Shown in pieces: positions 33,613 to 43,761 of a stretch of DNA of 64,000 nucleotides (position 1 is its first letter; each line of letters begins with the position of its first letter). Source of the stretch: Primula veris. Taxonomy: Eukaryota > Streptophyta > Magnoliopsida > Ericales > Primulaceae. The position numbers and the translations under genes are program-made. The notes below the pieces were generated by a model. It did no database searches. It saw only the letters and a program-made list of their open reading frames with translations, and was not told where the DNA came from. The stretch is from assembly GCA_963682055.1 (NCBI GenBank), contig OY821740.1, forward strand, positions 36,228,795-36,292,794. The letters run 5' to 3'.

Positions 33613-36600
33613 AGAGCGGGCCCCTCTTCAAGCCCAAGCCGCGTACCCCTGTTGATGTGGCACGTGCCGCTCGGGATCTGTTGGCGTATCTTGATTCGGA
33701 GGCGGAGGCTAAGGACTCCAAGCGCGAGGATAAGGTCATTATTATTAATATTTGTAATAATACGTTATATATTTATATGGTACGTACATGATAATAATCG
33801 GGAATTTCTTTATAAGGTATTTAGTGATTTTATTGAAATAGGTTTTATTAGATTAGGGAGATGTGTATGCATGTAATAATGAATATATATATGTATGTAT
33901 ATAGTACATAATGATAATTGGGAATTCCTTTATAAGTTTTTTAATGATTTATTGAAATAAGTTATTAGATAGGGAGACATTTTTGTTACTCCTATTTGGG
34001 TATTTATATCTCATATCTGTATAGTATATGATAATAATTGGGAATTCCTTTATAAGGTTTTCAGTGATTTATTGAATTGGGCTATTAGATTAGGGAGATA
34101 TTGTTGTTAATTATATTGGGTATTTAAGGAATATATAGGTTTTTATAGGGAGATGTATTTGTTACTCCAATTGGGAATCAAAGGGATGTTAAATATGATT
34201 TGGTTTGGGATGTTAGTTTGCTTTTATGATCTAGGATATGTTTTTTTTTTTTTTTTGGGCTTGATCCTAATTTTTTGATATGGGTTTATGTGATTTCTTG
34301 GTTTGGGATGTTAGTTTGCTTTTATGATCTAGGATATGTTTTTTTTTTTTTGGGCTTGATCCTAATTTTTTGATATGGGTTTATGTGATTTCTTGGTTTG
34401 GGATGTTAGTTTGCTTTTATGATCTAGGATTTTTTTTTTTTTTTTGGGCTTGATCCTAATTTTTTGATATGGGTTTATGTGATTTCTTGGTTTGGGATGT
34501 TAGTTTGCTTTTATGATCTAGGATATGTTTTTTTTTTTTTTTGGGCTTGATCCTAATTTTTTGATATGGGTTTATGTGATTTGGTTTTCCATTATTATGA
34601 TTCTGATGATGTGTGTATTGGGTAGTTTTTTTAGTTCAGTTTCGATGTAGATTATTAGATGGATAGATGTATTTGTTACTTTAATTGGGTATCTAAGGGA
34701 TATGCATTATGATTCTGTTCGATGATGGGTTTTGGGGCTTGATTCTCTTGTTTTTATATGAGTTTTGTGATTTGTTTCCCATTATTGTGATTTTGGTGGT
34801 GTATTTATCGGGTAGTTGTGTTTAGTTAATGTTGTGTAACGGTAACTTTGTCCACGTGTTTACGAGGAGCTGATGTATAAAGAAACCGTTACACTTCCGC
34901 TGATTAGTTTGTTTGGGCGCAAATTTCAAGTTAATAATTTGAATAGTTTGAGACAGTTAAAAGTTGGTTTATTATGATGTCTTGCTTTTACTGGTTTAGA
35001 TACCAAAGAGCTCGAACATATAATAAAAATTATTAGAATTAATGCGGCCTTGGAGGAATGTCGGGATATTAGCAATGACAAAGTGAGTTAGGAGAAAGAT
35101 CGGGATATTACTTTAGACTCCAAGGCTTCAATATATATAAAGGGAAAATAAGGTAATTGTCAGGTATTGTCTTAGAGTAGCTAGAGAGCTGTTCCTTCTT
35201 GTAGGCTGCCAAAGTAACGATAATGGTATGTGTACATACTTATATTTATGTTTTTCATATGAGGTTTGGCGCTATTTAGGATTGTGGAAGAACCCAGCAC
35301 TCCTTGATTTTAGAAAGATTTGCCAACCCATGTTGGCAAAACTAGTACATTCTTCCTTTACCGACACGTTATGGGCTACAATTCGTGGGATTAATAAACT
35401 AGGGTTCCATCTTTGTTGGAGTATCTGCGTTTTCTATGATTTTCGTTTGATGATGTATTCGCTTGTTAGTTAACTATAGTTGTCATTAATGTTTAATGGA
35501 AAGATGTTTCCTTTTACTTACGAGAACCGATTTTATATCTTCAATAGAGCATTTTTCTTTTAAGGAAGATAACATTACAGTAATTCTAAGAGATATCAGA
35601 TGATAAATTTAAAAGTTCATGATTTGGCTCTATATCTGTGTAGGCGACCGGAGCTCATGATCTGCTAACACAACTAGCAGGCCATGTTTTAAGGTTATTA
35701 AAGCTTAGTCTTGATCAGAATTTGTTCATCAAGTAGGTTTAGATGTCGGATTAATAGGAGTAGAATTTAGAAATAATTTCCCTGCATAATGAAGACTGGT
35801 CGCTGTTTAAGTAGGTATGTTTCTCTATTAGTTTTATCAATTCGGCTGGTTAGAATGTTCTGGTCATAAGCTGAACAGCTTATATATTGCGTAGGTAGTT
35901 TATTTGTCGCGTTAACGATAAAGATGATCATGAGATTGCAATTGCTATTTTTTCTCTATAAGATCAAAACTTCAGAGTAGGAAATTAAGATAGGTGACTT
36001 TTTCGAGTTAGATTGAAATTAGTGACTACTGGTTAGATAGCGTGTTTGTCAAGTCGTCATGGAGGAAGGGTGCAATGTTTATCAAGGAACCGCTTTATAT
36101 TTTAATGATTTTCTTATTGATTTGATAATCCCTTTGCTACTGCTCCTTTCAGTGTTTGATTAGAATATGTTTGCGAATCGTATAGTTAAAGAAAGAGATA
36201 AGTCGACTGATGAGAATAATAGACTTCGTGATAATTAATCAAGAATCTACTGAGAATTAGGAAAGGCAATAGACTTCGTGATAATTAATCAAGAATCTAC
36301 TGAGAATTAGGAAAGGCAATAGACTGTGTGATAATTAATCAATAATCTATTGTGAATAAAGTAAGCTGATTAGTGAAGTACTGGGGCACCTTTTGTGAAT
36401 GGTAGCGAGAATAGCAATATTACACAGTTAAATTTTTATCATATGTTCGGACTTTGGGTTTCCTCAATCTTTTGAGGAAAGCGAATCTAAAATCTAAAGA
36501 AATTTTGGAAAGAAATTATGAGCCTCAGGAGTCAGGTCATACGAACATGTGTCAACCTTTTTTAGATGTTTCTTTAGAGCAATTTCAAGTGAGTAATCAG

Positions 36601-39600
36601 ATATGGTACTAGTCCTGTTACCATTTTTTTGGATTTATGAAATTATGAAATGAAATTACGTGTATTCATTGATAATTATGAGAAGTAGTTTTCTAGTTAC
36701 CAAATTATGGAAATAATTAATGAATTGAGGATGGGAATTTCATCATTAAATTAGGCACTGGTTTATTTACCGATCTTTTGGAATTGTTTTCCATTGTCGG
36801 CTTCTCTGCAAAATGATGTTTGTTATGCTAATGTAAGATTCTTGTAATTTAGGTGGTAATTTTGTTTGATATCTTTTTTTATGTAACATTTGTTAACACT
36901 TTCTTATTCGTACTGTATAAGCTTGTTTAGGAAGAATGGATGTTTTATCTTTTTTTCCTCTGAAGGTTTGTGCTGTTCTTGTACGGAATTTGGATCTATA
37001 CATCATTGCTATTACAGATCGACGAAAAGTACTTAAGATGCTGTTTGTAGTTTGTATTATTGGAATTAAACTCCGTAGAGACTTAGCACGGGATAATATT
37101 TGAACCCTACCCCTTCGTTTGTTTTTCAATTACATCACATTTCAATCATTTTCATGTTTAAAGTGATCAGTGATATTGTTTTTCAATTTTATAGTTTCAG
37201 AAAGACAAAGGCAATTTTAATGGATTTGCCATATATAGGCTTACTTGTATATCTTTTTAGCATGTTCTATGTTGATTTTCTCCCTTCTACTGTTGCAGAT
37301 GCTGGAGTTGAGTAAGCTTATTCGTGAGATGAAGTTGATTCTTTACGGAAACAGTGAAGCTGAGCCGGTCCCAGAAGCTTGTGCTCAATTAACCCAGGAG
37401 TTCTTTAGAGAAGACACATTGCGTTTAGTAATTAAGTGCCTTCCCAAATTAAATTTGGAGGTAATTTTTTTTTGGTGTGATGTGATATCAACATAAAATT
37501 TCATTCTGGAATGTTCTAACATGAGGCTGTATTTTTCACGAAGCTCCAGATTTTGCTTGTGCTTGTGCTTGCTACTCTTTTTTAATTTGAAAATCATGTT
37601 TTTTGTGTATTTTAATTATGTTGGTTATCGGGTGCAGACGCGTAAAGATGCAACACAAGTTGTTGCGAATTTGCAAAGGCAACAAGTACAGTCAAAACTG
37701 ATAGCTTGTGATTACTTGGAAGCAAATCTTGATCTTATGGATATCTTGGTATCAGGGTAAGCTTGGCAACAAAAGTGATAGTCAATTGTGTTAAAGATTT
37801 TCCTTCTTTAAATTGGTCAGTTATTTCATTTTTCTGATTCTTTATATTTTTCAACTAAGATATGAGACCATGGACATGACTTTACATTATGGTGCGATGT
37901 TGAGGGAATGCATACGCCATCAGAGTATTGCAAGGTGAGCCATACCAAACTGGTTTACTACAGTACATACCAGAAAGAAATAATCGTCTTACAAAATTTC
38001 TTAATCATTTGGAGGCATTGTGCAATTATTGCAGCTGTTGCTGAAACATTAACCTTCTGGAGTCTTTTCCTGTATTCATTTTTATGAGTATGTTACAGAG
38101 ATAAGACTAGCGTGCCTATTCATTTTAAAAAACTGACCATGTTATTTTCCCCCTACTTTCACAGATATGTTCTGGAATCAGAGCATATGAAGAAGTTTTT
38201 CGATTATATTCAGCTTCCAAACTTTGACATTGCTTCAGATGCTGCTGCAACTTTTAAGGTTTAGTTGAGACTTTTAATTATCCATCTGTCATTCTCATAG
38301 TTGTAGACTCATATATACATACCTCCTAGTTATAAGAAATAGCTGATCCACTGTCCAGATCTGATTCTTTATTATCCGTTCACATGGCTTCCACTATGCT
38401 TTTGATTTATCAACATACTATGTTTTTATATCTATGCAATTCCTTAAAATGACTTGTCACTTGTTAGGGATCTTGTTTTCTACTCTCAACATGAGATTAA
38501 TTGCTTTTTGTGTTTCTGAAAGTGACCGCGTTTGCTCATTGAAATCTCTATTTTGGGTGCAGGAACTTTTGACAAGACACAAGTCAACGGTAGCTGAATT
38601 TCTTTCCAAGAATTATGATTGGGTAAGTGACGGTTTGCATTATTTTAGGTACTTGGTTTTGGTTTCTTTACACTTAGAAACCATTTGTTAGATTGAATGG
38701 TTGATATCTTTTCCGTATTTTATTGCTGTCAATGTTATAGTTTATAGTTTTTGTAAACAGTTCTTTATAGTTTTTGTTGTCTATGGTTAATTTATTTTGC
38801 AAATGTTGTCTTGTCAGTTTTTTGCGGAGTATAATACAAAGCTGTTGGAGTCTCCAAATTATATTACTCGCCGACAAGCTATCAAGGTAAGATTGAAGTT
38901 TGACATTTTTATGGTAAATGTATGGTAAGTGTAATAATCACGCAGGAATGCTTGTCTTTTCTAAAAACTGAAGTCAGGAAGTAAAACATGCTTATGACAA
39001 TATGTAAATATTACGGAGTAAATCACTAAATTGTGTGATCATCTCTTTTACCTATTTTCTCTCTCTTAACATTGCAGCTATTGGGTGACATGCTGCTGGA
39101 CCGTTCAAATTCTGCTGTTATGACAAGATATGTGAGCTCAAGGGATAATTTGAGGATTCTTATGAACCTTCTCAGAGTATGTTTCTCGTGTTTTTCATAA
39201 AACCAAAATTCAGCTTAATTAAGCATGTTGAAACACAACATGACTTTTATGAGGGCAAATTGCTTCAAGGCCACAAGTTATTTTGTTATTTTTGAATTTT
39301 ATTAAGTGGACTTGGGCTGTCTTGGGACTATTTTTTTCTTGTATTATTTTCATTCTTCTCCTTTTTCTTTCTCCAGGAATCAAGTAAAAGCATCCAAATC
39401 GAAGCTTTCCATGTTTTTAAGGTACCTACTCAGAATTAAATATACATTTTGTGCCGGGCCTTTGCTAATCTTGGGAAAATATTGTTGCAGTTATTTGCAG
39501 CTAATCAACAGAAGCCTAGTGATATAGTTGGCATACTTGCCGCAAACAAAAGCAAACTCCTTCGTTTGTTTTCCGATTTCAATATAGACAAAGGTACTAA

Positions 39601-39745
39601 TGGTAGATGTTTTTTTTTTATCTATTTACTCCTTAGAACCTCTGGCAATCGTTTCCTAATTCTATTATGTTAATGGGCAGAGGATGAACAATTTGAGTCG
39701 GACAAAGCACAAGTGGTCAGAGAAATCGCGGCTCTTGAAGCCTGA
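33609..39745 (+). CDS. MO25/CAB39-like scaffold protein
   Basis: Eleven exons: 33609-33734, 37299-37460, 37638-37756, 37860-37934, 38165-38258, 38563-38622, 38818-38886, 39078-39176, 39377-39421, 39491-39593, 39681-39745; phases all fit, giving 338 residues. MO25 is a helical-repeat scaffold that binds and activates STE20/GCK-type kinases (with STRAD and LKB1 in animals; in plants linked to NDR/SIK-type kinase control of growth and polarity). Signature segments: [20 protein letters not shown] at the N-terminus, [67 protein letters not shown] and [16 protein letters not shown]. Length equals the family norm. The start is chosen because [14 protein letters not shown] aligns with the usual MK..LFK.KPRTP. 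Intron 1 is 3.6 kb and contains three repeat arrays. Confidence 0.95.
33783..34110. repeat. Three degenerate ~120-bp repeats in MO25-like intron 1
   Basis: Copies near 33783, 33903 and 34022 share TGATAATAATTGGGAATTCC, TTTATAAGGTTTT, GTGATTTATTGAA and ATTAGGGAGA. They are substantially diverged and non-coding. Confidence 0.75.
34202..34581. repeat. Minisatellite, four ~95-bp copies, in MO25-like intron 1
   Basis: Units begin at about 34202, 34300, 34395 and 34489 with GGTTTGGGATGTTAGTTTGC and end TTTATGTGATTTCTT. They are almost identical except for a T-tract of variable length in each; the third copy also lacks the ATG between GGAT and the tract. The T-tract makes length change by replication slippage likely. 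Confidence 0.95.
36218..36364. repeat. 50-bp tandem repeat, about 2.9 copies, in MO25-like intron 1
   Basis: Units start at 36218, 36268 and 36318 with AATAGACT(T/G)(C/T)GTGATAATTA. The first two are identical; the third is diverged and fades after AATCTATTGTGAAT. Confidence 0.9.
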
Positions 39746-40472
39746 GACATCCCCAAAACAGTCATTTGACTTCCAGACTTTTTTTGCCATAATTTCTTTG
39801 TGACAAATATATAGTTCTAAATATAGTCCATCTGAGGGTGTAAACTGAATGGTATTTATCATTTTTTTTCTTCTCATTTTTACACCACTTTCCGTTACAG
39901 TTTCATCTCTTTCTTCAAGCTTTGTGCTGGCGTAAACAGAAGAATATAATTAAATGTTGCCGCCTTATTCGATTGTATACCTAATTAGCTGCAAACATTT
40001 AAACAACATAAATAGATTATGAAGCATAATTGTTTTTCACTATGAGTTATGTAATAGTCAGTGTTTTAAAACGCTAAATCATCGCTGAAGCGTTTTCAGG
40101 ATAGCTTCGGTAAAGCGTAAGTTCCGATACCAAAAGCGTAAGCTTAACTAAAAAAACTAAAAAAACTAAAAAAGCGTAAATGCGTATATATGTTCAATAA
40201 CTATGAAATATATGAAAATAATTGGTCCAAAATATATGAATAACTAATATTATCGTAGTTTAATCATGGGTATGTCAAATATAACAATGAGTTATCGAGT
40301 TGCTCTTATGTTTGTATCAATTTATTTGACTATATAATTTTTTTTTTTTGAGAATATTTTTTGTCTTAAATAAAGCTTAAGCTCTTTTTGAGCTTTAAGA
40401 CGTGTTTTTAAGCATTGATGTGTGAAAAATGCTGTTTTTTTTAGCTTTTCGAGTTTTAGGCTAAAACTGAAC
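39746..40472. other. MO25-like 3'UTR and degenerate AAGCG-rich sequence
   Basis: The first ~200 bases are 3'UTR. From about 40060 the DNA has repeated AGCG words (GTTTTAAAACGCTAAATC, CTGAAGCGTTTTC, AAAAGCGTAAGC), a degenerate plant repeat. Cassandra inserted in it, since GAGCTTTTCGAG-type words continue at about 41200. No gene seen. Confidence 0.5.
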
Positions 40473-40477
40473 AATTG

Positions 40478-41174
40478 TGTAACGACCCGACCCCACGGAC
40501 CGAACCGCCACGCCCGTATCAACAATATTGTCCGCTTTGGCACAACTTCCCAGGAGGTCACCCATCCTGGTACTACTCCAAGTTAAGCACGCTTAACTGT
40601 GGAGTTCCGTCCTCGCTGTTGTGCCGCACGGCTTTAAAAGGCCTTGTTGATAGGAAATGGATCTTTAAGCTCATATACCACACGAGTACTCTCATATCTG
40701 GGCGATGTAGGACTGACGCACAACACCGCACCACAGAATTTCCTTCCGGGAAATCTGGGTCGTCACAATCACCCTCCCTTTAGGCACGACGTCCTCGTCG
40801 GGCACGTCGTCCTTCAGGGGCTCACACACACGTGCTAGTCCCCACATTTCCGGCCAAATAGAGGCTCTGATACCATCTGTAACGACCCGGCCCCACGGAC
40901 CGAACCGCCACGCCCGTATCAACAATATTGTCCGCTTTGGCACAACTTCCCAGGGGGTCACCCATCTTGGTACTACTCCACAGTTAAGCGCTTGCACGCT
41001 TAACTGTGGAGTTCCGTCCTCGCTGTTATGCCGCACGGCTTTAAAAGGCCTTGTTGATAGGAAATGGATCTTTAAGCTCATATACCACACGAGTACTCTC
41101 ATATCTGGGCGATGTAGGACTGACGCACAACACCGCACCACAGAATTTCCTTCCGGGAAATCTGGGTCGTCACA
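40478..41174 (-). mobile_element. Cassandra TRIM retrotransposon, complete, on the minus strand
   Basis: Left LTR 40478-40767 (290 bp), internal 40768-40877 (110 bp), right LTR 40878-41174 (297 bp). Both LTRs start TGTAACGACCC and end GGGTCGTCACA. The element is flanked by AATTG on each side (40473-40477 and 41175-41179), a 5-bp target duplication. Read on the minus strand, the right LTR is followed by GGTATCAGAGCC, the methionyl-tRNA primer site, and the left LTR is preceded by the purine tract AAAGGGAGGG; both set the orientation. The LTRs hold ATATTGTCCGCTTTGG, which I recall from Cassandra LTRs, and a segment matching plant 5S rRNA (CTTCCCAGGAGGTCACCCAT). No proteins are encoded; TRIMs depend on enzymes from other elements. 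Confidence 0.93.
40530..40607 (-). other. 5S rRNA-derived segment in the left Cassandra LTR, partial
   Basis: The minus strand gives GGATGGGTGACCTCCTGGGA, as in the 3' half of plant 5S rRNA including the box C region. The 5' half of 5S (GGATGCGATCATACC onward) is absent, and the box A region is reshaped. The equivalent part of the right LTR is about 40930-41014. This is a retrotransposon component, not a functional 5S gene. Confidence 0.8.
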
Positions 41175-42241
41175 AATTGATTTTTTAAATTTTGAGCTTT
41201 TCGAGTATCAACGCGTTTTGAGACGAGTTTTTTTTAGTACATTGATAATAGGGAAAAAAATAGGTTTAATGATCCAAACTATCATACATTAACAAAATAA
41301 AGATCAAACTTATGACATTAACAATTGAGGCATCAAACTATATATTTTTTACTAAATTGTGGACTTTCGTCAATTTAATTGGACGGAAGTTAAGTTTAAA
41401 TTACATTTCAGTCTCAAATTTTATAAAACATATGAATTTAACCCGAAAAGTTTACAAATTTACATTTTTAACATACTCATTTCAGTCCCTGCTTGTATAT
41501 TAGATGTCGCACGCGCGCTTACGTGGGCTACGATTAATGTACATGTATACATGCATACATACGAGAATATACAAGTATGGATGATAATTTTTTGGTTTTG
41601 ACCCAACTCGATCCGACCCGCCGCGGGTCGAGTAAAAGTGCAATTGTATTCGGGTCGGGTCGAGTTTAAATGAGTAAAATTACAACTTAAAAAACTGCAA
41701 GTTAACACTTCCACTTCTATCTCTGGTATACATTAAACTATCTCCGCTATAATAATAGATAACGTACATTTAAATGGGTAAAAATGCAACTTAACACTAT
41801 CTCTCGTGTAAATTAAACTCTCTCTTTTATAGTCAGTAAAAAATACAATTTAAGACTTTCTTTTTTCTCTCTCATATACATTAGACTCTCCATACTTACT
41901 ATAGTAATACATAACATACATTTTGGTGGATTTATTAAAAAAAAATATTATATACAATTAATTTATTAATTAATGAACCGATATTTACGATAAATGTAAA
42001 CGAAATTTATTCATGTTAATTAATGACTAATATATTATCATATTTATTTATTTATAAAAGTATTTACGGAAAACCAAATCATCATATACATTCATATTAC
42101 ATTTTTACACATATCAATGTTTTAATTGACGAAATTAATAAGCCCAAATTAATTAAATAAACATGAAAATGTTAAAAATAAGATAGTAAAATTTAAATCA
42201 CTAAATTAACATGAAAGAGTATTTGATGTCACATTAGTATT

Positions 42242-43496
42242 TGTTGAACCATGGGGTTCAATAATTGATTTTGATTATAACGTTGATTATGTTTTTAATG
42301 ATTTTACGATTTCTCTATTTCGATGATATAATGCTTGTCTTTTCCAAAAAGAGAATTTGTAAATTTCAGAATGCCATAAAGATAGAGCACAGAAAAACGA
42401 AGCCACAGGTTCAAGCGGAACCAGAATCGGAGCTAAAACGAATGAGTTATGAGCTTTCGAAGAATAGCGAGAAGACCAAGAAACTGCCAGAGAAAACGAC
42501 CGATCGACTGAACAAAAACGACCGATCGTTTTTGGTCCAAATTCTTCCAGTGAGGACGTCGAAAAAACGACCGATCGTTTCTCAGAAAACGACCGATTGT
42601 TTTCTGAAAACGACCGATCGTTTTCTGCAGATTTCGAAAACAACTTTTCAACTTATTCTGGAAAATTGCTTAAAACCTTTGGTTAAAACCCTCAACCACT
42701 ACTAATGGTCATATACAGAAAAACAGACATCTTGGTCCATATAAACCACCCCAAATCTCTCTCCAAGATCATCCATTCATAACCTATTATCATTCTTCAA
42801 CCTCTCTCATTCATAAGACAAAATATCACCATTTTGGTGAATATATTCGAAAAAGAGGGAAATTAAGGAGAAATCATTTCGAGCTCAACCAAAGATCAAA
42901 ACATCATCAAAACCACAAATTAGCTTATTTAGAAGCAATCAAATTGTGCGTGTTGTTTTAATTTTCGATAAATTTGTAAAGAGCAAAAATTATAAGCTCA
43001 TTGTGAGTGAGTGTTTGGGTAGAAGCTTTTAAGCCAAAGTGTTGGTTAAAAGTTCTAGGTTAAACACCTGGGTACTCATAGATTGAGGGGGAGTCGTTGA
43101 CTCATTAAACGTGTTCGCTTGCACTTGTATCAAGAGTAGGAATCTCGGGTAGAGGGTGAGCCAATCGGTCGATTGAGCTCGATAGGATTTGTAAAATCGG
43201 AAAGATTATTTTTAGTGAAATGCTCGGTAGTACCGAGGAGAGGACGTAAGCTGTTTTGCCGAACCTCTATAAATCACGGTGTCATTTTCTTTCTCTTACT
43301 ATTTACTTTCCGCAACTTATATTATTGCTTATTTTCTTACTTGCGTTTAGGACTTCTAGCATTTCATTAACGTTATTAAACGCTTAAGTTTAGAATTGCA
43401 AAAACTTGGGTTGTTAGTTGCCATTAGTTTTTAATCAGGCGAAAAGCACCAAAAATTTTATTCACCCCCTCTAAGGTTTAGCCGCACGGGCCAACA
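42242..43496 (+). mobile_element. Solo LTR (1255 bp) upstream of the inositol monophosphatase gene, copy A
   Basis: It starts TGTTGAACC and ends GGGCCAACA (TG...CA ends, TGTTG/CAACA inverted). GTATT flanks it on both sides (42237-42241 and 43497-43501), a 5-bp target duplication. No partner LTR or internal region is present, so it is a solo LTR left by recombination. A TATA-like CCATATAAACC at about 42737-42747 suggests forward orientation, with U3 upstream. U3 has five AACGACCGATCG-type words. The TTCACCCCCTCTAAGG end resembles Copia-type LTR ends, but the superfamily is uncertain. Its end is 265 bp before the phosphatase ATG. Confidence 0.88.
42494..42622. repeat. Five AACGACCGATCG words in the solo LTR
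   Basis: Near-palindromic words AACGACCGATCG(A/T) occur near 42494, 42516, 42566, 42586 (one change, GATTG) and 42608, usually followed by TTTT. Such repeats in U3 often act as enhancer elements; function is inferred. The same array is at +14686 in copy B. Confidence 0.8.
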
Positions 43497-43761
43497 GTAT
43501 TTATATATTATATTTCTAAATCAAATGATTTTTTACTTCAATAACAAATTATCTTTCAATTTTGTCAGAAGTTTATTTTTCTAAAAAAAAAAAAAATGTT
43601 ATAAAAACGGGTCAAATGAATCGGGTCGAGTCAAACTAATAAAATTACAATTTTGTATATGGGTCGGTCGGGTCGGGTTTTGAATTACCCGACCCGATTG
43701 GCATCCGATATAAGTATACAACACCAGATTAGCAAAAACATATCTCGCTCGCTAACTAAAA

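Noticed and set aside
40478..41174. 5S rRNA genes in two copies
   Set aside because: Only the 3' half of 5S is present, inside LTRs with TG...CA ends, a primer site, a purine tract and target duplications; this is Cassandra.
42265..42705. A 146-codon frame in the solo LTR (and its copy at 56951-57391)
   Set aside because: It lies wholly in the LTR U3 region, resembles no known protein and is open because of repeated AACGACCGATCG words.
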